Below are positions 35,575 to 43,656 of a stretch of 64,000 bases of DNA, one piece after another (position 1 is the stretch's first letter; the number at the start of each line of letters is the position of its first letter). A program made the position numbers and the translations under genes. Below the pieces are notes generated by a model. That model was not told the origin of the DNA. It saw only the letters and a program-made list of their open reading frames with translations, and made no database searches. The stretch comes from Mayfieldus sp963781495 (GTDB lineage Bacteria; Actinomycetota; Thermoleophilia; Solirubrobacterales; 70-9), in the NCBI GenBank assembly GCA_963781495.1, contig CAWAFX010000004.1, positions 62,001 through 126,000 of the forward strand, written 5' to 3'.

Positions 35575-36732
35575 ATGGAGGCCAGCCGTCGGCAACCGGG
35601 CATGCTCGAGGGCCTGAGCCGCTTCTTGATCCAGCACGAACGCTGCGGCGCCGGCTTCGACGTCGCCCACCCTGCTGGACTCGGCAGCGGCAAGGTCTCG
35701 ATCACCTGCCGCGGATGCGGCGCCCGCCACGAGTACGCGACGGCGACGATCGAGTTCGAGCGCGAGCTCAAGATCGAGACCACCCCGCCGCCGTCGCCGC
35801 CCCCCTCCCCGCCACGGCGGCAGCCGACGCCGGAGATTCCCCCCCGCCCCGCCCCCTATCCCGACCTGACCCAGCCGCCGGCCGGCGAGCCGCCGGCCCA
35901 GGAGCCGACACGGGCGGCGCGGCGCGGCGCCGGCGCGGCGGCGTCCGGCGCAGCGGCGGGCGGACCGCAGCTGCCGGGGCGGGCAAGAACGGTGGCCGAG
36001 GCGACGGCGGCCGCGGCCGCGACCGCCCGGCGGCCAGGGATCACGGCCGGGGTCAAGCGGCGCCCGGCGGTTGCGCGGGCATGGGAGCGCTTCTGGCACT
36101 CGCCGCGGGCGACGACGACGCTGTTCGTGATCGCCGCCGTCGCGCTGGGCTTCGGGGTAGTGCGCCTGCTCAACAGCGGCGGCGGCAACTCGAGCTCGAG
36201 CTCCACCCAGCAGGCCCCGAACCTCAGCCCCCCCACGGCAACGGCCCCCACCGCCCCGACCGCGCCGGTCGCTCCGACGACCACGACCCAGGCCGCACCG
36301 CAGCCAGGGCTTCCCTCCCAGCCCGCGACGGTGACCCTGCGGACCCGCCACTTCACGATCGCCGCGCCCGCGGGCTGGACCGAGCACACCGCCTCCGGCG
36401 GGCTGCTGCTGCGGCCGCCGGGCGGTGGAGGCGTCAACGTGCAGGTCTACTTCCAGCGCTCACCGGGACTCAGCGCCGGCCTGCTCGCCAGCCAGACGGC
36501 GGACTTCCTGCGCCGCGAGGTGCCGGGAGCGAGGCTCTCGCGCGGCAGCGCCACGATTGCCGGCGCCCGGGTCGTCGAGCAGACAGCACGAGGCCCCGGC
36601 GAGACCGCTGTTGCGGTCGACGTCCTCCGTGGCCCCTACCGATACCTGGTGATACGGAGGATCTTCGCCGGGGCCAAGCCCCACACGAGCCGGGCGGCAA
36701 GCCAGGCCATGTCCAGTTTTACGCCGCGCTAG
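35575..36732 (+). CDS. Membrane protein with zinc-ribbon-like N-terminus
   Basis: 385 residues from ATG 35575. N-terminal region HERCGAGFDVAHP...ITCRGCGARHEY (about residues 22-50) looks like a degenerate zinc ribbon. A Pro-rich linker (about 65-125) leads to a membrane helix (about 180-198), an Asn/Ser/Thr/Pro-rich spacer, and an extracytoplasmic domain (about 255-385) starting RHFTIAAPAGWTEHT. That domain resembles the generic 'PsbP-like' or lipoprotein-type beta/alpha domain, but not strongly. TAG shares a CTAG with the convergent LPFTG gene. Function unknown. Confidence 0.7.
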   Translation: MEASRRQPGMLEGLSRFLIQHERCGAGFDVAHPAGLGSGKVSITCRGCGARHEYATATIEFERELKIETTPPPSPPPSPPRRQPTPEIPPRPAPYPDLTQPPAGEPPAQEPTRAARRGAGAAASGAAAGGPQLPGRARTVAEATAAAAATARRPGITAGVKRRPAVARAWERFWHSPRATTTLFVIAAVALGFGVVRLLNSGGGNSSSSSTQQAPNLSPPTATAPTAPTAPVAPTTTTQAAPQPGLPSQPATVTLRTRHFTIAAPAGWTEHTASGGLLLRPPGGGGVNVQVYFQRSPGLSAGLLASQTADFLRREVPGARLSRGSATIAGARVVEQTARGPGETAVAVDVLRGPYRYLVIRRIFAGAKPHTSRAASQAMSSFTPR

Positions 36733-37046
36733 GAGAGGTGACGCTCAGCGGTCAGACGCCGCAGGGCGAAACCCATCGACGTAAGCGCGACCGCGACCGC
36801 CAGCATGGCGACGACGTCGAGCCCCGTGAAGGGAAGCCCACTGACGACCTTCTTCTGAAGCGGCGCCTTCGGCCCATCGTTGCCGCCACCGACGTCCGCG
36901 GCCACCTTCGTGACCGGGTTGTGGTACTGCGCGTCGGTTGCGTCGCCCGCCTGGGCGAGTGCGACCGGGCCAACGATCCAAAGTGCCGCGACCGTCGTCA
37001 GCATTGCGACGAAGAGTCGAGAGCGTTTCCGAGAGTGCTTGATCAT
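36729..37046 (-). CDS. Small LPFTG sortase-substrate protein
   Basis: 105 residues from ATG 37046. Signal peptide (about 1-33, KHSRKRSRLF... ALAQA), a short mature region of about 35 residues, then the sorting signal LPFTG (71-75), a hydrophobic helix (VVAMLAVAVALTSMGFAL) and a positively charged tail RRLTAERH: a complete cell-wall sorting signal. Cleaved product would be only about 40 residues, so it may serve as a small surface peptide or pilus-like component. The sortase at 32541 is the nearest candidate enzyme. Confidence 0.85.
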   Translation of the reverse strand: MIKHSRKRSRLFVAMLTTVAALWIVGPVALAQAGDATDAQYHNPVTKVAADVGGGNDGPKAPLQKKVVSGLPFTGLDVVAMLAVAVALTSMGFALRRLTAERHLS

Positions 37047-37282
37047 GGCTGTGTCCAATGTTGGGAGGGAGTGATGCCTGTCTGGTCTGCGTCGCCCAAG
37101 AGAGCTTCCTCCAGTGCACCGCACGGCGACAGTAGCGGCCTGAATCCGTTTGCCAATCGGCCATTTGGCTACGGCGAAAATGTTCGTTGCGCCCTCCCTC
37201 ATCGACACTGGGCGCGAGCTACTTAAGGACCGCTGTCGAGCCGTACCCAAGGCAGATGAGGGCCTGTCCCCAGTTTTGGTTT
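37047..37282. other. 236-bp gap, leader of the LPFTG gene
   Basis: Non-coding by inspection and less GC-rich than the surroundings. Upstream of the LPFTG gene it reads, on the minus strand, GATTGGCAAACGGATTC then AGGCCGCTACTGTCG and later GGGCGACGCAGACC. This has the look of a structured leader but does not match a riboswitch class I can name. The T-rich run near 37275-37292 lies at the end of the Wzy-type gene. Confidence 0.35.
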
Positions 37283-39298
37283 TCAGCCTTTTTGAGACTG
37301 ATTTCGAGGCTGCAGACGGTGATTCAGGGCCCGGGTCTGGAGGTCGAGCGGGTTCAGCCGCAGCGCCCGGGCAGCCTCGATTCGCGCCGCCGCGCGGTCG
37401 ACCGGGGCCAGCTCGCGGGCGAGGAAGTAGTGGGCCGCGTAGGCCTTGGGCTCACGCCCGGCCGCATCGCGGAACGCCTGCAGCGCCGCGTCGCGGTTGC
37501 CGACGTCGGATTCGATCAGGCCCTTGGCCAGCAGCGGCTCGGGGTCGAAGGGGTCCAGATCGGCGGCGCGATCGAGGTCGTCCAGCGCCGCGCTCGGGTT
37601 GCCCGGGTACTCGTCATAACCGCGATCGGCGTAGCGCTGTGAGAGGAACAGCGGCACGGCGCCGACCAGGGCCACCGCGAGCACCGCGGCCGCGCCCCAG
37701 CGGAGGGGGCTGAGGCGGCGGTCAGATGCGCCGGCCAGGGGCGCCGCGGCAGCCGCCCCGAGCAGGAAGACAGCCGGAGCGGTGATTCCCGGGTAGTGCC
37801 AGAACCAGTCGTATGAGGAATGCGCCAGCCAGTAGGCGACGGCGGTCAGACAGCCGGCGGTCAATGCCGCGGCCTGGGGGCCGAGCCGGCGGGCCCGGAG
37901 CCCGGCGACGACGCCGCCGCCGATGAAGGCCACGAAGAGCAGGAAGCCGACCACCCCCAGCTCGGAGAGCATCAGCACCTCGACGCTGTGCGGATCGCGC
38001 GGCTGCTCGGTCGAGTTGCGGCCCTGCAGATAGGCGTTCGCGAAGGAGCCGGCGCCGCCGCCGGCCAGCAGGTGGTCGCCGGCCTCGTCGAGCCCGACGC
38101 GCCAGAAGTCGCGCCGGTTGGAGCCGACGTTGACGCCGAAGCGTGTGCCCTGGGTCTCGAGGTTGGGGTCGCCGCCCGCCTTGAACTCACTCACCCGCTG
38201 GTCGATGAACCCCAGCGGGCCACCCTGCTTGGCGACCGCGATCGTGCCCCCGACCACGACCGCGGCGATAGCGATCGTCGCCGCGAGGCGCGAGATCAGC
38301 GCCACCCGCTCGCGTCCGAGGTCGAGCCGCATCTCGACCGCGCGGACGAAGAAGCCGGCGAGCAGCACCGAGCCGAGCGTGGTGAGGGCGATCGCCCGGG
38401 CCGAGTCGCGCATCAGCGGCACCAGCCCCGCCCCGGCACCGCCGTGCTGGAAGACGTCGAGCAGGGTCGGCAGCGCCGCCAGCACCGGCAGCGCCGCGAG
38501 CGCCAGGTAGATCGCGACCCGGAGCCGGCGCGGCGAGAGGACGATCAGGACGACGATCGCGACCAGCGCCGCCGGCGCCGAGCCGCGGCTCTCCGCCAGA
38601 ACCGCCAGCTCGAGCAGCATCGTCCCGGCCCCGACCGTCAGCGCCCGCAGCTGCCAGGGAAGCCCGCCCTCCGCGGCGAGCACGATCAGCGGCCAGAAGC
38701 AGATCAGCAGGAACGCGGCCTCGGCGTTGCGGTAGCCGATCGGGTAGCGGAAGGTGGCGTCGGAATGGAAGTAGGTGGTGACGTCGGTGCCGGTCGCGAG
38801 GACCACGACGGCGATCACGCCGACCACGGTGCCGACGACCGCGATCGTCGCCAGCGGCAGCATCCGCCGCCGTCCCGCCAGGCCCGAGGTCCAGAGCCCG
38901 AGCGCGAACATCGCCCCGTAGAGCAGCGCCTTCTCGGCGTCCTGCACGGCGCCGTCGTGCGAGTCGGTCCAGGCGATCGACAGCAGGGTCCAGGCCGCCA
39001 GCGCGAGGATCGCGATCAGCGAGATCCGTGCCGGGGTCCCGAGGCTGCCGTTGAACGGCGCCGCGACCAGGAGCAGGATCAAGAGGCCGAAGAGGACCAC
39101 TGCCCCAGGCATGAAGACGGTGTCGAAGTAGGCGCCCTGCTTCAGCGCCCACCAGATCAGCACGGCGGCGATGATCGCCAGGGTGGCGACCGCGACCTGC
39201 GACTCGGAGATCGTCCCCAGGCTTCGACTGCGGGCTTCCGGATCGCCCCGCGACGGCGCCGATTCGTCCAGGGTGGGCTCGGTCCGCGGCGCGACCAT
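37283..39298 (-). CDS. O-antigen ligase/Wzy-type polymerase with TPR tail
   Basis: About 671 residues from ATG 39298. Ten to twelve membrane helices with the O-antigen ligase (Wzy_C) region: a large loop containing NRRDFWRVGLDEAGDHLLAGGGAGSF and RDPHSVEVLMLSELGVVGFLL. The last 130 residues are TPR-like (AALDDLDRAADLDPFDPEPLLAKG..., AALQAFRDAAGREP), outside the membrane domain. Acts at the cytoplasmic membrane in polymerising or ligating surface polysaccharide. Divergent from the Wzz-kinase gene. Confidence 0.85.
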   Translation of the reverse strand: MVAPRTEPTLDESAPSRGDPEARSRSLGTISESQVAVATLAIIAAVLIWWALKQGAYFDTVFMPGAVVLFGLLILLLVAAPFNGSLGTPARISLIAILALAAWTLLSIAWTDSHDGAVQDAEKALLYGAMFALGLWTSGLAGRRRMLPLATIAVVGTVVGVIAVVVLATGTDVTTYFHSDATFRYPIGYRNAEAAFLLICFWPLIVLAAEGGLPWQLRALTVGAGTMLLELAVLAESRGSAPAALVAIVVLIVLSPRRLRVAIYLALAALPVLAALPTLLDVFQHGGAGAGLVPLMRDSARAIALTTLGSVLLAGFFVRAVEMRLDLGRERVALISRLAATIAIAAVVVGGTIAVAKQGGPLGFIDQRVSEFKAGGDPNLETQGTRFGVNVGSNRRDFWRVGLDEAGDHLLAGGGAGSFANAYLQGRNSTEQPRDPHSVEVLMLSELGVVGFLLFVAFIGGGVVAGLRARRLGPQAAALTAGCLTAVAYWLAHSSYDWFWHYPGITAPAVFLLGAAAAAPLAGASDRRLSPLRWGAAAVLAVALVGAVPLFLSQRYADRGYDEYPGNPSAALDDLDRAADLDPFDPEPLLAKGLIESDVGNRDAALQAFRDAAGREPKAYAAHYFLARELAPVDRAAARIEAARALRLNPLDLQTRALNHRLQPRNQSQKG

Positions 39299-39419
39299 GG
39301 AAGATGCCAAGCTAGCGAACGCCCGAGACGGCGGCCACTGCTGCAACAATTTCAGCGCCGCTTGCCCGCATTGACCCGCCCGCAGGACGATCGTCCCCCC
39401 CAGAGAACAAAGATCCGTG

Positions 39420-41009
39420 ATGGAGCTCTCTACCAGCAGCGCCCCGGCGTGGCTTCACCCCCCTGAGGAGCAGGAGGGCCTGCAGCGCTATGTGGAGACG
39501 ATCCGCGAGCGCTTCTGGCTGATCGTCACCGCGGTGGCGATCACGACCCTGATCGCGATCCTCTATGTGGCGACAGCGACCAAGACCTACGACGCCGAGG
39601 CCGACGTCCTGGTGACGCCGGTCAGCGGCGGCGACCCGGTGCTGACCAGCCTCGGGCTGCTGAGCGAGTCGGCCGACCCGACCCGCGACGTCGAGACGGC
39701 CTCGAAGCTGATCACCAACCTCAGCGTCGCGAGCCGGGTCCAGAAGTCGATCAACTCCGACCGCAGTCCGCAGTCGCTGCTCGCCTCCTGCCACGCCGAG
39801 CCAGTCGCTCAGTCCAACATCGTCGCCGTCTCCTGCAGCGGCACCTCGCCGCGCGAGGCGCAGCAGCTTTCCAACGCCTTCGCCCAGCAGGCGGTCGTCG
39901 ACCGCACCGCCCAGCTGCACGAGCAGGTCGACAAGCTGATCCCCCAGCTTCAGACCCAGCTCCAGCAAGGGGGCTCGGTCAGCGGCGGCACCTCGCTCGC
40001 GGATCAGATCGCCGAGCTTCAGACCCTGCGCGCCAGCGCCGATCCGACGATCCGGGTCCAGACCAGCGCCGCGCTGCCCAGCGCCCCCTCCTCCCCGCGC
40101 CCGGTGCTGAGCGTTGTCGGCGGCATCATCGCCGGCCTGATCCTCGGCGTCGTCGCAGCCTTCGCCGCCCAGACCCTCGACCCGCGCCTGCGCCGCGAGG
40201 CGCAGCTTCGCCGCAGCTACCGGCTGCCGATCCTGGGCCGGATCCCGAAGGAGGCCGGCGCCGAGGAGAGCCCGCTGGCGCCGCGTCAGATCTCCTCCGC
40301 AACGGGTGAGGCCTACCGTGCCCTGCGCGCAACCCTCGCCGGCCCGCGCCGCCGCGGCCAGGACGAGGGCAAGGTGATCCTCGTCACCGGCTCCTCGCCC
40401 TCGGAGGGCAAGACGACGACGGCGATCAACCTCGCGACCTCGCTGGCGCTGGCCGGCAACCGGGTGATCCTGATCGAGTCCGACCTGCGCCGCCCCGTCC
40501 TTGCCCAGGTCCTGGGCGTACGGCCGGAGAACGGCGGCGTGGTCAGCGTCCTGATCGAGAACACGACCCTGGTCGAGTCTCTGGTTCCCTCGGCCACCTA
40601 CGGCCCCAACCTGCGGCTGCTGCTCTCCGATTACGAGGGCGGCTGGATCGCGGAGCTGTTCTCGATCCCGACCGCCGAGCGGATGATCCAGGATGCGCGC
40701 CGGATGGCCGACTACGTGATCGTCGACTCGGCGCCGCTGAACGAGGTCGTCGACGCGCTGCCGCTGGCCCTGCAGTCCGACGAGGTGCTGATCGTCGTCC
40801 GCCTCGGCATCACCCGTCTCGACAAGCTCTCGCAACTGGCCGAGCTCCTGGCCGAGAACGGCGTCGCGCCGGTCGGCTTCGCGGTCGTCGGAACACCGCG
40901 CCCGAAACGCAGCCAGTACCACTACTACGCGGAGCCCGACAGCGATGCGCAGGACGGACAGCGTCAGCGCCAGCTCGTCACCGAGGCGCGCCGCAGCCTG
41001 CGCTCGTAG
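39420..41009 (+). CDS. Wzz/BY-kinase: polysaccharide co-polymerase with tyrosine kinase
   Basis: 529 residues (ATG 39420; a GTG one codon earlier is possible). N-terminal Wzz domain (first helix about 35-52, second about 240-258) fused to a bacterial tyrosine kinase. Walker A GSSPSEGKTT is near residue 325, A' ILIESDLRRP, Walker B YVIVDSAP. A short Tyr cluster (QYHYYAEPD) near the C-terminus is the likely autophosphorylation site. It controls chain length and export of the polysaccharide. The single-chain arrangement is normal for actinobacteria and proteobacteria. Confidence 0.92.
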   Translation: MELSTSSAPAWLHPPEEQEGLQRYVETIRERFWLIVTAVAITTLIAILYVATATKTYDAEADVLVTPVSGGDPVLTSLGLLSESADPTRDVETASKLITNLSVASRVQKSINSDRSPQSLLASCHAEPVAQSNIVAVSCSGTSPREAQQLSNAFAQQAVVDRTAQLHEQVDKLIPQLQTQLQQGGSVSGGTSLADQIAELQTLRASADPTIRVQTSAALPSAPSSPRPVLSVVGGIIAGLILGVVAAFAAQTLDPRLRREAQLRRSYRLPILGRIPKEAGAEESPLAPRQISSATGEAYRALRATLAGPRRRGQDEGKVILVTGSSPSEGKTTTAINLATSLALAGNRVILIESDLRRPVLAQVLGVRPENGGVVSVLIENTTLVESLVPSATYGPNLRLLLSDYEGGWIAELFSIPTAERMIQDARRMADYVIVDSAPLNEVVDALPLALQSDEVLIVVRLGITRLDKLSQLAELLAENGVAPVGFAVVGTPRPKRSQYHYYAEPDSDAQDGQRQRQLVTEARRSLRS

Positions 41010-41058
41010 GGGCAGAACCGGTGCCCGCCGCGGCGCTGCGACCTAGACTGGACCGCTG

Positions 41059-42480
41059 ATGGCGGCGCGGCTGGAACCCGTCAACCTGGGCTTGGCGGCG
41101 GCCCTGGTCGGGCTATCGGTGATCGTCGGCCTGCTGGCCGGCTTTGATCCCAAGTTCGCGATTGCGGCCTCGATCGGGATCGCCTTCGTGCTGATCGTCT
41201 TCGTCGACCTGACCGCCGGGCTGACGGCCTTCGGGACCTTCACCTTCCTCGAGGTTCTCTCACTCGGCTCGACGGTCAGCGTCGGCAAGCTGCTCGGCGT
41301 CCTGCTGGCGATGGGCTGGTTCGCCTACGTCGTCACCCACGACGACGCGCGCAAGGACTTCTTCGGCACCTACCCCGCGATCTCACTCGTCCTCGGTCTG
41401 TTCCTCGGCTGGGTGCTGCTCAGCGCCACCTGGGCCGAGGACACGTCGGCGGTCCTCGGCGCCTTCGGCCGTTACCTGCCGAACGCGATCCTTTTCGTGA
41501 TCGTCTTCACCGCCGTCAGCCGGCTCAAGGACGCGACGATGGTGATCACCGGGCTGCTCGTCGGGGCACTGGCGGCCGCGCTGTACGGGCTCGCCTTCGC
41601 CCCCGCTCCGGTCACTGCCCACTACGACGGGCGGCTGACCGGGACCAACCTCGACCCCAACGAGCTGGCCTCGGTACTGGTCCCCGGAATCGCCCTCGCG
41701 CTCGGCCTCGCGGTGAGCATGAAGCGCCGCCCCGGTGCCCAGCTGGCCGCGGTGGGGGTGGCGGTGTTCTGCCTTCTGACCGCGCTCTACACCGGCTCGC
41801 GCGGGGGCGTCGTCGCGCTGGGGGCGATGCTGATCGCGGCGGTGCTCTTCTCGGGCCGCTGGCGCGGCCGTGTCGTGATCGTCAGCAGCGTGGTCGCGCT
41901 CTTCACCTTCTTCTACATCGTCGCCCTCGCCCCGACCGACATCAAGCAGCGAATCGAGTCCTCCTCCCAGGGCGAGAGCCAGGCGCTGGAGCCGCGGACG
42001 ACGCTCTGGGCGATCGGCGAGCGGATGATCCGGGCCAACCCGATCGGTGGCGTCGGCGCCGGCAACTTCTCGCGCTCGGCCAAGCACTACGTGCTGCAGC
42101 CCGGGGCGCTGTTTCGCACCGACGTCGTGATCTTCAACCCCTCGGTGACCCACAACACCTACATCCAGATCGGCGCCGAGCTCGGACTCGTCGGGCTCGG
42201 CCTGTTCTTCGCGATCGCCGGCTTCTCGTTAGCCGCCTCGCTGCGGGCGGCGCGTAACTTCCGCGCCCGCGGCGATCCCCGAGGCGAGGTCATCGCCCGC
42301 TGCCTGGCGATCGGCCTGGTCGGGATCCTCGTCGCCGACACCTTCATCTCGCAGATGTACAACAAGCAACTCTGGCTGCTACTCGGCCTCGGCCCGGCGA
42401 TCCTGGCGATCTCCAGGCGCCGCGAGGAGCAGGAAGCTCAAGCGGCTGAGCCGAGCTTCGCGGTGAACAGCTCCGCGTAG
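41059..42480 (+). CDS. O-antigen ligase-like (Wzy) membrane protein
   Basis: 473 residues with 11-12 membrane helices. The Wzy_C region contains IGGVGAGNFSRSAKHYVL and THNTYIQIGAELGLVGLGLF, the signature of O-antigen ligases/polymerases. The protein is short of the TPR tail seen in the gene at 37283. It follows the Wzz-kinase by 49 bp and overlaps the convergent GT4 gene by 43 bp. It is the second Wzy-type protein of the locus. Confidence 0.85.
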   Translation: MAARLEPVNLGLAAALVGLSVIVGLLAGFDPKFAIAASIGIAFVLIVFVDLTAGLTAFGTFTFLEVLSLGSTVSVGKLLGVLLAMGWFAYVVTHDDARKDFFGTYPAISLVLGLFLGWVLLSATWAEDTSAVLGAFGRYLPNAILFVIVFTAVSRLKDATMVITGLLVGALAAALYGLAFAPAPVTAHYDGRLTGTNLDPNELASVLVPGIALALGLAVSMKRRPGAQLAAVGVAVFCLLTALYTGSRGGVVALGAMLIAAVLFSGRWRGRVVIVSSVVALFTFFYIVALAPTDIKQRIESSSQGESQALEPRTTLWAIGERMIRANPIGGVGAGNFSRSAKHYVLQPGALFRTDVVIFNPSVTHNTYIQIGAELGLVGLGLFFAIAGFSLAASLRAARNFRARGDPRGEVIARCLAIGLVGILVADTFISQMYNKQLWLLLGLGPAILAISRRREEQEAQAAEPSFAVNSSA

Positions 42481-43610
42481 AGGTCGCCGACCCGCGCCGC
42501 CATCGCCTCGAGAGTGAAGTCGCGAAGCTGGCGCTGTTGTCCCGCCTCGCCGATCTCCGCCGCGCGCCGGGGGTCGCCCAGCAGGCCGCTGATCGCCGCC
42601 GCCAGCGCGGCCGGGTCGCGGGGCTCGACCAGCAGCCCGGTGACCCCGTCCTCGACGATGTCGGGGACTCCGCCGACCCGGGTCGCGACGATCGGCTTGC
42701 CCGCCTGCATGTACTCCAGCAGCGACAGCGGGCTGCCCTCGAAGTCCGAGCTCAGCGCGGCGACGTCGAAGGCGGCCAGAAGCTCCGGCACGTCGGGGCG
42801 GGCGCCGAGCAGGCTCACGGTCTCCTCCAGCCCCAGCTCGGCGACCAGGGCGCGCAGGCGGCGCCCCTCGTCTGCGTCGTCGGAGCCGCCGGCTATCAGC
42901 ACCCTGACCTGGGGAAACTCGTCGCGGAGCTGCGCCGCCGCCCGCACGAGGACGCCGAGCGCCTTCTGGGGGCGGATCGTGGCCACGGTGCCGACGACCG
43001 GCTGCTCGGGGCCGATCCCGAGCTCAGCCCGCACGTCGCGGCTCGGATCGGGCGGCCGCGAGGGCGGAATCCCGTTGGCGATGAAGCGGGTCTTGTAGTG
43101 GGGGATCCGCTCGAGGGCGATCATCCGCCGCTGGTCGGCGCGCGAGACGGCGACGAAGGCATCGGCGCGCTGGGCGATCAGGTTGCGGTCGAGGAACATC
43201 CGGTACGGCTTTCCTTCGTAGGACCAGGTGTGCTCGTGGGCGACGAATACCGGGACACCGGCCCGGGGCGCGATCAGCGCCCCCCAGGCATTGGAGCCGA
43301 CCTTGTGCGTGTGCAGGACGTCGGCCGGCCAATCGCGCAGGTATTCGGTGAGCTGGCGCCAGGGCGAGAGCTGCAGGCGTGAGCTGCGGCTCAGGCCGAG
43401 GAATGAGACCCCCGCCTCCCGCAGCTCCTCCAGGGCCGGCTCGTGCATGGGGTCGGGCTCCCAGCGGCTGACGCAGAGAGTCGTCTCGAAGCGCTCGCGA
43501 TCGAGGTGAGTGGTGATCTGGCGCGCCAGGCGCTCACCGCCGCCGTAGGTGCCGATCCCATCGACGAGGGTGAGCACGCGGAGGCGGCGTTCGGGGCCGG
43601 CGTTGCTCAT
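42438..43610 (-). CDS. GT4 family glycosyltransferase
   Basis: 390 residues from ATG 43610. GT-B fold with a Rossmann start (RVLTLVDGIGTYGGGERLARQ) and the GT4 acceptor/nucleotide elements VGTVATIRPQKALGVLVRAA, DFEGSPLSLLEYMQAGKPIVATRVGG (the EX7E motif region) and EDGVTGLLVEPRD. Cytoplasmic. Donor and acceptor unknown; likely adds a sugar to the repeat unit of the surface glycan. The upstream frame to 43772 is shadow sequence from the divergent gene. Confidence 0.9.
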   Translation of the reverse strand: MSNAGPERRLRVLTLVDGIGTYGGGERLARQITTHLDRERFETTLCVSRWEPDPMHEPALEELREAGVSFLGLSRSSRLQLSPWRQLTEYLRDWPADVLHTHKVGSNAWGALIAPRAGVPVFVAHEHTWSYEGKPYRMFLDRNLIAQRADAFVAVSRADQRRMIALERIPHYKTRFIANGIPPSRPPDPSRDVRAELGIGPEQPVVGTVATIRPQKALGVLVRAAAQLRDEFPQVRVLIAGGSDDADEGRRLRALVAELGLEETVSLLGARPDVPELLAAFDVAALSSDFEGSPLSLLEYMQAGKPIVATRVGGVPDIVEDGVTGLLVEPRDPAALAAAISGLLGDPRRAAEIGEAGQQRQLRDFTLEAMAARVGDLYAELFTAKLGSAA

Positions 43611-43656
43611 TGGCGCTGTAGTTTTGCCGACCGGCCGGAATGGGGACAATCTGGCC

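Noticed and set aside
37060..37240. Possible c-di-GMP (GEMM) riboswitch ahead of the LPFTG gene
   Set aside because: GGCAAACGG resembles one block, but the other conserved blocks of that class are missing.
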